From Streptomyces sp. JHA26 (GTDB lineage: Bacteria > Actinomycetota > Actinomycetes > Streptomycetales > Streptomycetaceae), in assembly GCF_002005565.1 (NCBI RefSeq), contig NZ_BDJC01000030.1, positions 25,934-89,933 on the forward strand: a DNA stretch of 64,000 nt. Reading direction: 5' to 3'. The notes under the pieces are model-generated. The model searched no databases and was not told the DNA's origin. It saw only the letters and a program-made list of their open reading frames with translations. Below are positions 40,894 to 50,427 of the stretch, in pieces. The number at the start of each line of letters is the position of its first letter. Position 1 is the stretch's first letter. Position numbers and translations under genes: made by a program.

Positions 40894-40909
40894 CGTGACC
40901 TTTGTCACG
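40894..40909. promoter_or_regulatory. inverted repeat in the antG-antH divergent region
   Basis: CGTGAC-CTTT-GTCACG, 6-bp arms with a 4-nt spacer, about 100 nt upstream of antG and 120 nt upstream of the leader ORF. The interval 40798-41029 must hold both sigma-AntA-dependent promoters. I could not match promoter boxes. The palindrome is a candidate binding site for an unidentified regulator. Confidence 0.4.
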
Positions 40910-41029
40910 CGCCCGAACCTCACGGGCCGGGGATAGCCGGGCCGTACGCCCGGCCTCTTATCGCAACGAAGCAACCCGCTCCGCCCGGCGCCCCGCGCGG
41001 GCGGTCGTCGAATCGAAGGAGTGATGTGC

Positions 41030-41221
41030 GTGCCCAGGCAGCCGGTACGGGTCCGGTCCCCGCGACGGTGCCCGCAGCACGACACCGCCGCGACGGTCAT
41101 CGCACGCCCGGGCGGTGACCGGGAGCACGGCACCGTGACGATGGCCGCCGCACGTCCCGCGGATGTCCGGGAGCACGGCACCGCCGCGACGGTCGCCGCA
41201 CGTCCGGGCGGTGTCCGGTGA
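41030..41221 (+). CDS. repeat-containing leader ORF coupled to antH
   Basis: GAAGGAG at 41015-41021 is followed, 8 nt later, by GTG 41030. In-frame GTG 41021 and ATG 41024 are too close to the site. The 63-residue frame consists of a short basic head and three 16-residue repeats (for example EHGTAATVAARPGGVR). Its TGA at 41219-41221 overlaps the GTG start of antH (GTGA), so translation would be coupled. antH itself has no convincing ribosome site, which supports the coupling. No family recognised. It could be a real leader peptide or an incidental frame formed by repeat expansion. Confidence 0.5.
   Translation: MPRQPVRVRSPRRCPQHDTAATVIARPGGDREHGTVTMAAARPADVREHGTAATVAARPGGVR
41075..41218 (+). 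repeat. three tandem 48-bp repeats upstream of antH
   Basis: Units at 41075-41122, 41123-41170 and 41171-41218. Units one and three are nearly identical; unit two is more diverged. Unit length is a multiple of three and preserves the reading frame of the leader ORF. Each unit encodes a 16-residue pattern H-x-T ... ARP ... R. Confidence 0.85.
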
Positions 41222-42243
41222 CCGCGTCGACCACCGCCGCCACCACGGCCTCCGCCACCGCGGACGAGGCCGACCTGCTCGCCCACTTCGACGCGCTCAT
41301 CGCCGACGGCCAGACGATCGAACCGCGCGACTGGATGCCCGACGGCTACCGCCGCATGCTGGTCCGTCAAATCGCCCAGCACGCCCACTCCGAGATCATC
41401 GGCATGCAGCCCGAGGGCGCCTGGCTCACCCGGGCCCCGTCCCTGCATCGCAAGTCGGTCCTGCTCGCCAAGGTGCAGGACGAGGCGGGCCACGGCCTGT
41501 ACCTGTACTCCGCGGCCGAGACACTCGGCGTGGACCGCGCCGACCTGCTGGACGCCCTGCACCACGGCCGGCAGCGCGCCTCGGCCACCTTCAACCATCC
41601 CGCGCTGACCTGGGCGGACACCGGCGCCATCGCCTGGCTGACGGACGGCGCCGCCGTCATCAACCAGGCTCCCCTGTGCCGTACGTCCTACGGGCCCTAT
41701 GCCCGGGCGATGCGCCGCGTCTGCCAGGAGGAGGCCTTCCACGTGCGTCAGGGCTACGACCTGATGCGCACCCTGTGCGAGGGGACCCAGGAGCAGAAGG
41801 AGATGGCGCAGGACGCGGTGAACCGCTGGTGGCTGCCGGCGGTGGCGCTGATGTTCGGACCGCCCGACACGGAGGCGGGCGGCGCCGACGCGCGGACCGC
41901 TGCGCTGGGGGCCGCGGTCTCCCGCCGTGCGATGGCCTGGGGCATCAAGCGCCACACCAACGACGAGCTGCGCCAGCGTTTCGTCGACACCTGCGTCCCG
42001 CAGGCCGAACGCCTCGGCCTGACGCTGCCCGACCCGGCGATCCGCTGGAACGAGGAGCGCGGGCACTACGACTTCACGCCCGTCGACTGGGACACCTACC
42101 GCACGGCCCTGGGCGACGACACCCACTGGGCGCGGCAGCGCATCGCGAGCCGCCTGGCCGCGCACGAGGACGGCGCCTGGGTCAGGGAGGCAGCCGTCGC
42201 GTACGTCGCGAGGACGGACGAGCCGCGGGGAGCGGCCGCATGA
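41218..42243 (+). CDS. antH: PaaA-like oxygenase catalytic subunit AntH
   Basis: About 341 residues from GTG 41218, overlapping the leader ORF stop. It has the ferritin-like di-iron fold of phenylacetyl-CoA epoxidase subunit A, with metal-ligand motifs AKVQDEAGHGLY and CQEEAFHVRQG. With AntI, J, K and L it converts anthraniloyl-AntG to 3-aminosalicyl-AntG by epoxidation and a 1,2-shift, the known antimycin route. The N-terminus is Thr/Ala-rich; the true start could be slightly downstream, since the ribosome site is poor. It heads the antHIJKLMNOP operon. Confidence 0.92.
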   Translation: MTASTTAATTASATADEADLLAHFDALIADGQTIEPRDWMPDGYRRMLVRQIAQHAHSEIIGMQPEGAWLTRAPSLHRKSVLLAKVQDEAGHGLYLYSAAETLGVDRADLLDALHHGRQRASATFNHPALTWADTGAIAWLTDGAAVINQAPLCRTSYGPYARAMRRVCQEEAFHVRQGYDLMRTLCEGTQEQKEMAQDAVNRWWLPAVALMFGPPDTEAGGADARTAALGAAVSRRAMAWGIKRHTNDELRQRFVDTCVPQAERLGLTLPDPAIRWNEERGHYDFTPVDWDTYRTALGDDTHWARQRIASRLAAHEDGAWVREAAVAYVARTDEPRGAAA

Positions 42244-42551
42244 GCGCGGCACGAGAGGGCGCGCCGGCGTCCTGGGAGGTGTTCCTGCGCGCCCGCAGAA
42301 GCCTGGCGCACCAGCACGTGGGGTCGGTGCGTGCCGCCGGTCCGGACGCGGCACTGGCCGCCGCCCGCGACCTGTACACGCGCCGGGGCGAACCCCTGTC
42401 GCTGTGGGTGGTCCGCTCCGACGCCGTGCACACGGTGTCCCCGGACGAACGCGACCCGTACTTCGCGGGCGCCCGCCACAAGCCGTACCGCTACCCCGAG
42501 CACTACGCGCCGCTGACCGAGAAAGGCCCCGAAGGTGAGCACGACGAGTGA
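42240..42551 (+). CDS. antI: PaaB-like oxygenase subunit AntI
   Basis: A 103-residue protein from ATG 42240, overlapping antH by 4 nt. PaaB features include WEVFLRARRSLAHQHVGSVR and YTRRGEPLSLWVV, with the C-terminal HYAPLTEK. PaaB has no catalytic centre and bridges the PaaA-PaaC complex. Length and position are as in other ant clusters. Confidence 0.92.
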   Translation: MSAAREGAPASWEVFLRARRSLAHQHVGSVRAAGPDAALAAARDLYTRRGEPLSLWVVRSDAVHTVSPDERDPYFAGARHKPYRYPEHYAPLTEKGPEGEHDE

Positions 42552-43353
42552 CGTTGTGGCAGTGCGCCCCGGCACCCTGCCGGACGTGCCGCCGTCCGCC
42601 GCCCACCCCGATCTGGCCCGGTACGCGACGCGCCTCGGCGACGACGCGCTCATCCTCGGGCAGCGGCTGTGCCAGTGGATCACCCGTGCGCCGACCATCG
42701 ACGAGGACCTTGCCCTGTCCAACATCGCCCTCGACCTGATCGGCCACGCTCGCGCGCTGCTCACCCGCGCCGGCCGCCTCGACGGAACCGGCCGCACCGA
42801 GGACGACTTCGCCTACACCCGCTCGGAGCGCGAGTTCACCAACGCCCTGCTGACCGAGCTGCCCAACGGCGACTTCGCCGTGACGGTGGCCCGGCAACTC
42901 GTCTACACCCACTACGCCGTCCTCCACTACGAGAACCTCGCGCACTGCGCCGACCCCGAGCTCGCCGCGTTCGGGGTCCGGGCCGCCAAGGAGGTCGCCT
43001 TCCACCGGCTGCACGCCGACCGCTGGACGGAGACCCTGGGACGCGGCACCGCCGAGAGCGCGCGCCGCATGCGACACGCCCTGGAGCGGGTGTGGCCCTA
43101 CACCGGCGAACTCTTCGAGGAGGACGACCTCCTGCGCCGCCTGGCCGCGTCCGGCACCGTGCCCTCCCCGGCACCCCTGCGTGACACGTGGCTCGGGCGG
43201 GTCACCGGCGTCGTCACCGAGGCGGGCCTCGCCGTGCCCGCTCCCACCTGGTCGGCCACCGGCGGCCGCGCGGGCCTGCACACCAAGGAGTTCGGGTCAC
43301 TGATCGCCGAACTGCAGTACGTGAGACGTCAGTTCCCCGGGGGTACCTGGTGA
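42535..43353 (+). CDS. antJ: PaaC-like oxygenase structural subunit AntJ
   Basis: 272 residues from GTG 42535, inside the end of antI. A downstream GTG at the DVVAV segment is an alternative. The ferritin-like fold is recognisable from LSNIALDLIGHARALLTRAG, THYAVLHYENLAHC and AAKEVAFHRLHADRW. PaaC subunits support PaaA and lack a functional di-iron site. It overlaps antK by 4 nt. Confidence 0.92.
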   Translation: MSTTSDVVAVRPGTLPDVPPSAAHPDLARYATRLGDDALILGQRLCQWITRAPTIDEDLALSNIALDLIGHARALLTRAGRLDGTGRTEDDFAYTRSEREFTNALLTELPNGDFAVTVARQLVYTHYAVLHYENLAHCADPELAAFGVRAAKEVAFHRLHADRWTETLGRGTAESARRMRHALERVWPYTGELFEEDDLLRRLAASGTVPSPAPLRDTWLGRVTGVVTEAGLAVPAPTWSATGGRAGLHTKEFGSLIAELQYVRRQFPGGTW

Positions 43354-43868
43354 ACGCGCCCACGCCCGCACCGGTCACAGTCCGCCGCTCCGCCCAGGAG
43401 GTGCGCGAGCGGGTGGCAGCGCTCCCGGACCCGGAACTGCCGGTGATCGGCCTCGGCGACCTCGGCGTGGTGGGCCGTGTCGCCCCCGGCGCCGACGGCG
43501 TGCTGGAGGTGGAGATCACGCCCACCTACCTCGGCTGCCCCGCGCTGCCCGAGATCACCGCCGCCGTGCGGGAGGTCCTGACCTCCTGCGGCCACCCGGA
43601 CGGCCGCGTCCGGCACGTCCTGACGCCCCCCTGGACGACGGACCGCATCACCCCCGAGGGGCGGCGCGCCCTCGCCGCGCACGGCATCGCGCCCCCCGTG
43701 ACCCCGGCACCCGACAGCCCGGTCCCCGTCGCGCTGGGCGCCGTGCCTTGCCCGCACTGCGGCTCGAGGGCCACCCGGCCGCACAGCGCCTTCGGCCCGG
43801 CCCGCTGTCAGTCGGTGCTGTGGTGCACCGCGTGCCGCGAGCCCTTCCCCCACCTGACCGCGTTGTGA
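43350..43868 (+). CDS. antK: PaaD-like maturation subunit AntK
   Basis: 172 residues from GTG 43350. The N-terminal DUF59/MIP18-like part (LPDPELPVIGLGDLGVVG, TPTYLGCPALPEI) and the C-terminal zinc-ribbon cysteines (CPHCGS then WCTAC) match PaaD/PaaJ. PaaD is thought to mature or assemble the iron centres of the epoxidase complex. GTGA overlaps with its upstream neighbour indicate tight coupling. Confidence 0.92.
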   Translation: MNAPTPAPVTVRRSAQEVRERVAALPDPELPVIGLGDLGVVGRVAPGADGVLEVEITPTYLGCPALPEITAAVREVLTSCGHPDGRVRHVLTPPWTTDRITPEGRRALAAHGIAPPVTPAPDSPVPVALGAVPCPHCGSRATRPHSAFGPARCQSVLWCTACREPFPHLTAL

Positions 43869-43876
43869 GGCACACC

Positions 43877-45028
<1,152 letters not shown>

Positions 45029-45069
45029 TCCGTCAGCGCCACGCCACCCCTCAGCGAAGGAGACCCACG

Positions 45070-45846
45070 ATGACCGCCACCGCCCGCCACACGGGGAAGA
45101 CCGCCCTGGTCACCGGAGGCAGCCGGGGCATCGGCAGAGCCATCAGTCACCGCCTCGCCCGCGAGGGCGCCCTCGTCGCGGTCCACTACGGCCACGACCC
45201 GACGGCAGCCGAGCGGACGGTCAAGGAGATCCAGGCTCGCGGCGGCCGCGCCTTCCCCGTCCACGCCGAACTCGGCGTCCCCGGCGATGCCGACACCCTG
45301 TGGTCCGCCTTCGACGACGCCCTGGCGGAGCAGGACGCCCCGGCGGACCTGGACATCCTCGTCAACAACGCGGGCATCACCGTACCCCGCCCCCTCGCCC
45401 AGGTGACGGAGGCCGACTACGACCGCGTCTTCGCCATCAACGCCAAGGCGCCGTTCTTCATCATCCAGCGAGGATTGGACCGCCTGCGGGACGGCGGCAG
45501 GATCGTCAACATCTCCTCCGTCGCGACCCGCGTCGCCTTCCCGGCGATCGTCTCCTACACCATGACCAAGGCCGCCCTCGACTACCTCACCCTCTCCCTG
45601 GCCCAGGAGCTCGGCCCGCGGGGCATCACCGTCAACGCCGTCGCACCCGGTTACACCGAGACGGAGATCAACCCCACCCTCGCCGTCCCGGAGATCCGCC
45701 GCCGCTACTCCGAGGCCTCCACGTTCGGCCGGCTCGGCGATCCGGTGGACATCGCGGACGTCGTCTCCTTCCTCGCGAGCGACGATGCCCGCTGGGTGAC
45801 CGGTCAGTGGATCGACGCTTCCGGCGGCGCCCACCTCGGTGTGTGA
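45070..45846 (+). CDS. antM: antimycin ketoreductase AntM (SDR)
   Basis: 258 residues from ATG 45070, 7 nt after GAAGGAG. It is a classical short-chain dehydrogenase: TGGSRGIG nucleotide motif, NNAG near residue 99, Ser in NISS and the YxxxK pair in SYTMTK (Tyr about 163). AntM is the discrete ketoreductase that reduces the C-8 beta-keto group left by AntD before or during release, creating the hydroxyl that AntB acylates. It is spaced 41 nt from antL, a slightly larger gap than elsewhere in the operon. Confidence 0.93.
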   Translation: MTATARHTGKTALVTGGSRGIGRAISHRLAREGALVAVHYGHDPTAAERTVKEIQARGGRAFPVHAELGVPGDADTLWSAFDDALAEQDAPADLDILVNNAGITVPRPLAQVTEADYDRVFAINAKAPFFIIQRGLDRLRDGGRIVNISSVATRVAFPAIVSYTMTKAALDYLTLSLAQELGPRGITVNAVAPGYTETEINPTLAVPEIRRRYSEASTFGRLGDPVDIADVVSFLASDDARWVTGQWIDASGGAHLGV

Positions 45847-45871
45847 CCCCTACGCACTCCTGGGAGATGTG

Positions 45872-46720
45872 ATGAACGACCGCACGACCACCCTCGACGC
45901 ACCGGCCACCGACGACACCCTGACCTGCCCCTTCGACGGCGTCAGCCCCTACGACACGTATGTCCGCGCCTCGGTCCTCAACACGCTGCAGCACCCGCTC
46001 ACCGAGGCCCCGGACGAGATGGGCTTCCTCGTCACCACCCAGGTGATGGAGCTGTGGTTCACCCTGATCGTGCACGAGTGGCGCACCGCCAAGGTCGCCC
46101 TCGCCAAGGACGACCTGCCCGCCGCCATGGACGCGCTGGTGCGCAGCCGCCGCGCGCTGACCGCTCTGAGCGGCGCCTGGGAACCCATCGCCGCCCTGAC
46201 GCCTGCCCAGTTCAACGGCTTCAGGGCCGCGTTCGGCCGGGCCTCGGGCTTCCAGTCGGCGATGTACCGGCATATGGAGTTCCTTCTCGGCGACAAGTCC
46301 GCCGGGCTGCTGCGCGCCCACCGCGGCGACCCGGCCGTTCACGAGGCGCTCGCCGAGACCTACCGCGAACCGTCCCTGTACGACGACGTGCTGGCCTACC
46401 TCCACCGCCAGGGCCTGCCGGTCCCGGCCCATGTCCGCGAACGGGACGTGATCCGCCCCTACGAGGCAGACCCCGGCGTGGTGGAGGCGTGGAGGCACGT
46501 CTACGCCGGTCCGCAGCACCATCCCCACCTCGCCCTGGGCGAGGTGCTCACGGACATCGCCGAACTCGTCACCCGCTGGCGGTTCGACCACGTCCTGGTG
46601 GTCCGCCGCGCCATGGGAGCCAAACCGGGCAGCGCCGGATCCGCCGGGCTCGCCTGGCTCGAACAGCGCGCGGCCCGGCCGGTCTTCCCCGAACTGTGGG
46701 AGGTGCGCGGTGACGTCTAG
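45872..46720 (+). CDS. antN: pathway-specific tryptophan 2,3-dioxygenase AntN
   Basis: About 282 residues from ATG 45872, 5 nt after GGGAG. TDO family sequence: VTTQVMELWFTLIVHEW, SGFQSAMYRHMEFLLGDK and TRWRFDHVLVVRRAMGAKPG, SAGLAWL. The His in WRFDH corresponds to the proximal haem ligand of TDOs. It opens the indole ring of L-tryptophan to N-formylkynurenine, the first step of anthranilate supply. It overlaps antO by 11 nt. Confidence 0.93.
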   Translation: MNDRTTTLDAPATDDTLTCPFDGVSPYDTYVRASVLNTLQHPLTEAPDEMGFLVTTQVMELWFTLIVHEWRTAKVALAKDDLPAAMDALVRSRRALTALSGAWEPIAALTPAQFNGFRAAFGRASGFQSAMYRHMEFLLGDKSAGLLRAHRGDPAVHEALAETYREPSLYDDVLAYLHRQGLPVPAHVRERDVIRPYEADPGVVEAWRHVYAGPQHHPHLALGEVLTDIAELVTRWRFDHVLVVRRAMGAKPGSAGSAGLAWLEQRAARPVFPELWEVRGDV

Positions 46721-47558
46721 GCCGATCTCCGCCTTCGCGGCCGAGGAGGAGCGACGGGTCCTGAGCCTGAAGCCGGTCCTGGCCCCGGTGCACGGCCGCT
46801 ACGGCGACCACCCCCACCAGTCCTATGACGCCTGGCCGTCCGAGGACCCGGACGCCCCGCTGGTGATCCTCCTGCACGGCGGCTACTGGCGCTACGACCG
46901 GATGCATCTGACCCCCTTCGCCGACTGGCTGTCCACGCAGGGGTTCAACGTGCTGCTCCCGGGCTTCAGGCGGTCCGGCGGTGCGGGCGGCTACCCGGAG
47001 ACCTTCGACGACATCGCCCGCATCGTCGACACGCTGCCCGAAGGCCGCCCCTACGTCCTGGCAGGTCACTGCTCCGGCGGCCACCTGGCCCTGTGGTGCG
47101 CCGCCCGGGGCCTGCTGCCGCCCGCCTCCCGCTGGTACACCCACACCCTGCCGACGAGTGTGCTCGCCCTCGCCCCGATCACCGACCTGACCGCCACCCG
47201 CCGCGACCGCCTCAGCGATGACGCCGCCTTGCAACTCCTCGGCGGTGAGGAGCACTTCACGGCCCGCCTGCCCGAGGTCGACCCCCTCACCCTGCTACGC
47301 GGCACAGGGGCCACGGGCGTGCCCACCGTGCTCCTGCACGGCGCCGCGGACGAGGAGGTCCCCCTCACGCAGTTCAGCGATTACGCGGCCGTGCACCAGG
47401 ACCTCAGGACGGTCGTCCTGCCCGGCACCGGCCACTACACCCTCATCGAACCCGGGGCACCCGGCGCCCGCGCGGTCGCCGACACCCTCCGGGACATGGC
47501 GGCCGCCCACTTCCCGGCGGACGCCGGCCGCGCGGACGAGGAGGCCGCACACCGATGA
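46710..47558 (+). CDS. antO: alpha/beta hydrolase AntO with Cys at the nucleophile position
   Basis: 282 residues from GTG 46710, inside the antN end. Alpha/beta hydrolase of the kynurenine formamidase type: oxyanion motif HGGYWR near residue 56, C-terminal Asp in ADEEV and His in GTGHYTLI. The nucleophile elbow reads AGHCSGGHLA. Aligned with the usual GHSAG, the catalytic serine position is Cys121, with Ser122 next to it. The enzyme lies between TDO and kynureninase, so it could deformylate N-formylkynurenine. AntO has also been proposed to handle the N-formyl group of the 3-formamidosalicylate moiety. Family is sure; exact reaction is not. Confidence 0.85.
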   Translation: MTSRPISAFAAEEERRVLSLKPVLAPVHGRYGDHPHQSYDAWPSEDPDAPLVILLHGGYWRYDRMHLTPFADWLSTQGFNVLLPGFRRSGGAGGYPETFDDIARIVDTLPEGRPYVLAGHCSGGHLALWCAARGLLPPASRWYTHTLPTSVLALAPITDLTATRRDRLSDDAALQLLGGEEHFTARLPEVDPLTLLRGTGATGVPTVLLHGAADEEVPLTQFSDYAAVHQDLRTVVLPGTGHYTLIEPGAPGARAVADTLRDMAAAHFPADAGRADEEAAHR

Positions 47559-48814
47559 CCACCGCACTCCCCGCAACCGCCACCCTGCACGAGCAGGCCG
47601 CACGGCTGGACGCCGACGACACCCTGGCCGACCTCCGGGCCCGCTTCCTGCTCCCGCCGGACGTCGTGTACCTCGACGGCAACTCCCTGGGCCCGCTGCC
47701 CGCCGCCGTGCCGGCGGCCCTGGACGACGTCGTACGGCGCCAGTGGGCGACCGGACTCATCGGCTCCTGGAACGCGGCCGGCTGGTGGGAGGCACCGCTG
47801 CGCGTCGGCGATGCCGTCGGAAGGCTCATCGGGGCGGCGCCGGGGCAGACGATCGCGGGCGACTCCACCAGCGTGCAGCTCTTCACCGCCCTCGACGCCG
47901 CAGCCGCCCTCCGACCGGACCGCCCGCTGCTGGTCACCGACCCCGGGCACTTCCCGACCGACCGCTACCTCGCCGACGCGGTCGCCCGCCGCCGCGACCT
48001 GGAGGTACGGCACGTGCGCCCGGGGGACCTTCCGGACTTCCTCGCCGCCGAGGGCGAACGGGTCGCCGTCGTCAGCTACTCGCCCGTCGACTACCGCACC
48101 GGCGAGCTGTACGACATGCGGACGCTGACCCGGGCCGCGCACGGCGCCGGGGCCCTGGCGCTGTGGGATCTGTGCCACGCCGCCGGCGCCCTGCCCCTGG
48201 ACGTCGACGGCCTGGGCGTGGACCTGGCGGTCGGCTGCGGCTACAAGTTCCTCTCCGGCGGCCCCGGCGCTCCCGCCTTCCTCTACGTCGCCCGACGCCA
48301 CCACACCACGCTGGAAACCCCGTTGCCGGGCTGGACCGGTCACGCCGATCCCTTCGCCCTGGCCGACTCCTACACGCCTGCCCCCGGCATCGCCCGCGCC
48401 CGCGTCGGCACCCCGCCGATCCTCTCCCTGCTCGCCCTGGAAGCGGCCCTCACCGCCTTCGACGGCGTCGACCCGGCCCGGCTCCGTACCAAGAGCCTGT
48501 CGCTGACGGGCTTCTTCCTGCGCTGCACGGACGAACTCCTGGCCCCTCTGGGCTTCACCCCCGTCACCCCGGCCGAACCCGGCCGCCGCGGCAGTCAGGT
48601 GACCCTCCGCCACGCCCACGCCCGCGGTCTGGCCGTCGCCCTCGCGGAGGTCGGGGTCATCGCGGACATGCGCGCGCCCGACCTGCTCCGCTTCGGCGTC
48701 AACGCCCTCTACACCAGCCACCGGGACATGCTCACCGCCGCAACGCGCCTGCGCGACCTCACCGAAAGGGCCGACTACGATCCGGCACCGCCCACCCCGG
48801 GCCCGGTGACCTGA
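47555..48814 (+). CDS. antP: pathway-specific kynureninase AntP
   Basis: 419 residues from ATG 47555 (ATGA overlap with antO). PLP fold-type I enzyme: VYLDGNSLGPLP near the N-terminus, WDLCHAAGALPLD for cofactor contact and the Schiff-base Lys in GCGYKFLSGGPGAP (about residue 231). It splits kynurenine to anthranilate and alanine, giving the substrate of AntF. Its presence with antQ marks the long form of the antimycin cluster. It is the last gene of the operon; beyond it lies transposase debris. Confidence 0.93.
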   Translation: MTTALPATATLHEQAARLDADDTLADLRARFLLPPDVVYLDGNSLGPLPAAVPAALDDVVRRQWATGLIGSWNAAGWWEAPLRVGDAVGRLIGAAPGQTIAGDSTSVQLFTALDAAAALRPDRPLLVTDPGHFPTDRYLADAVARRRDLEVRHVRPGDLPDFLAAEGERVAVVSYSPVDYRTGELYDMRTLTRAAHGAGALALWDLCHAAGALPLDVDGLGVDLAVGCGYKFLSGGPGAPAFLYVARRHHTTLETPLPGWTGHADPFALADSYTPAPGIARARVGTPPILSLLALEAALTAFDGVDPARLRTKSLSLTGFFLRCTDELLAPLGFTPVTPAEPGRRGSQVTLRHAHARGLAVALAEVGVIADMRAPDLLRFGVNALYTSHRDMLTAATRLRDLTERADYDPAPPTPGPVT

Positions 48815-48835
48815 ACGGGGCGGTCCGGACGTGTT

Positions 48836-49145
48836 GGCGACACCCTCAGCGTCGCCGCGCAGGAGCGATTCCCGTGCCAGACCGGCGCCCAGACCGACCA
48901 GGGCGCCGACCGCGCCTACATCGGCGCCGGCTCCTGGGTGACCACGCCGGTCAGACGGCTCCCGCACCAGGGCCTCACCGCGACTCGGCAGACGATCAAC
49001 CGGGCCCTGTCGGCGGCGCGGGCGCCGGTCGGACGAAGCGTCGCGGGACTGAAGTCCTGGCGCGTCCTCCGTCGAGCCCGCTGCAGCCCCAACCGCATGA
49101 GCGTCATCGCCGCCGCCGTCCCTCACCCTGGAGGGGAAACGCTGA
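48836..49145 (+). pseudogene. C-terminal transposase fragment (IS5 group)
   Basis: Codons from about 48836 encode a piece resembling the end of a DDE transposase: ADRAYIGAGSWVTTPVRRLP, TINRALSAARAPVGRSVAGL and KSWRVLRRARCSPNRMSVIA. Near 49120 one extra C shifts the frame just before the expected end (VLTLEGKR, TGA at 49143). No N-terminal half is present. It starts about 20 nt after the antP stop codon. Confidence 0.65.
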
Positions 49146-49152
49146 AAACGCT

Positions 49153-50130
49153 CAACTGGGCACCGGGATGCGGTCGTTCCTTGCGGATGACGAGCCGCAT
49201 GCCCTTCGGCCAGCCGGTGAGGACATCACCGGTGAGTTCGGCGACCCAGGTGCCGTCGCGGACCTCGCCGTCCGTTTCGATGGCCGGGGTCCAAGACGTT
49301 GGCGGGATCTTCAGGACGTGGCTGTGGAGGGTCTCGGTGATCACCATGCCGACCGAGTAGGACAACCAGCGTCCTCGCTCGGCGAGCCAGGACACGAAGT
49401 CGTGGGTGCCGCCGGCGGGATCACAGCGGATGAGGGTCTGCCGCCCGCGCCGGTACTTCCTCGGCAGCTGGGTCAGGGCGAGGCGGGCGGTGGTGATGTG
49501 GTCGGCTGCCGTGTTGGAGCCTGCGTTCCCTGGTCTGAGCAGGGCGACGACCGGCTCTCCGGTTCCGCCCGGGTCGTGGTCGACGAAGGCCGTCAGGGGG
49601 TGATGGCCGTAGGGTTTTCTTCCAGGTCGCGGCCGCATCCTGTTTCTCGGAGTGCGCGATCACCAGGACGCCGTCGAGGTCGACCGTGATCTGTCCGTCG
49701 GCGTCCGGGGCGTTCTCGCCGGCCAACAACCAGACTCGCTCCCGGACTTCGGACCGTGCGGACCGGATGGCCTACAGAGCCTTCTCCCCGGAGGCGGCGA
49801 GGGTGTCGATCAGGCGGAGACGGCCGGGTCGGAGGCGACCGGGCCGGAGATGGCCGGCTCACACCGCAGCATCGCGACGTCCGCGAGGCAGTCCCCGCCC
49901 AACGCGACCGCCAGGGCGACGTCCAGCAGGACCTTGCCCGGGTGGTGGACGGCCCGCGGTTTGCGCCATGGCGCCAGCGCCTGCGATATCGCCTGATCCA
50001 GACCGGTTTTGCGGACCGTTTCGACCAGCAGGACCGATCCGGCCTGGGAGACCACGGCTCGGCCGTCATTCTGAACACGGACACGGGGGCAGGACCCGGT
50101 AGGCTGCTCGACCGCCTGCTGGACAACCCA
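49153..50130 (-). pseudogene. decayed IS1380-type transposase
   Basis: On the minus strand, transposase pieces in several frames follow in order: VVSQAGSVLLVETVRKTGLD with LLDVALAVALGGDCLADVAM, then DADGQITVDLDGVLVIAHSE, then HHPLTAFVDHDPGGTGEPVV, SNTAADHITTARLALTQLP, IRCDPAGGTHDFVSWLAERG and MRLVIRKERPHPGAQL. This order is that of IS1380 transposases. At least two frameshifts and a stop interrupt it. The C-terminal part is missing where it meets the other transposase fragment. Non-functional. Confidence 0.7.
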
Positions 50131-50334
50131 CTTCGTGAAAGCGCGAGGCTAACGGCACGGGAAGCGCTACGGTGAGTGACGATGTTCGGTACCTGTCACC
50201 AAGCCCCACAGCCAGGCCGATCGAGCATGGCTCTGTCTTCCACCGAGCACGAGATTTCCCGGTGCTGGTTCGGTGCTGGATTCGGAGGGCCAATGGCGCC
50301 AAAACCGCAGGTCGCAGCTTTGATCGGATGAGTT

Positions 50335-50427
50335 GTCGTACCACTCGATGGTGGTGCCGATGAGGGACGCGGCGACGATGCGCTTGAGGTTGTTCGGAGC
50401 TGGTGGAGCGGCTGCGGGCGACGACAT
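50335..50427 (-). pseudogene. N-terminal stub of an MHS-type MFS transporter
   Basis: ATG 50427 opens a frame reading APNNLKRIVAASLIGTTIEW and YDN, the typical N-terminus and start of helix 1 of metabolite:H+ symporters. After about 31 residues the similarity ends abruptly and unrelated sequence follows. The body of the transporter is lost, probably through the transposon activity seen to its left. Confidence 0.6.

Noticed and set aside
40915..40945. GAAC...CGT pair as a sigma-AntA promoter for antH
   Set aside because: The spacing is about 24 nt, too long for an ECF promoter, and I could not recall the published consensus well enough to claim a match.
41075..41218. CRISPR-like array
   Set aside because: The repeats are directly contiguous with no unique spacers, are only three in number and preserve a reading frame.
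45872..48814. Tryptophan dioxygenase, hydrolase and kynureninase as primary tryptophan catabolism
   Set aside because: Their operon position between antM and the cluster end, with a dedicated anthranilate ligase and carrier protein nearby, shows an antimycin precursor role.
50165..50334. Continuation of the MFS transporter past the stub
   Set aside because: Sequence after the YDN segment shows no hydrophobic helices and no transporter similarity in any frame.
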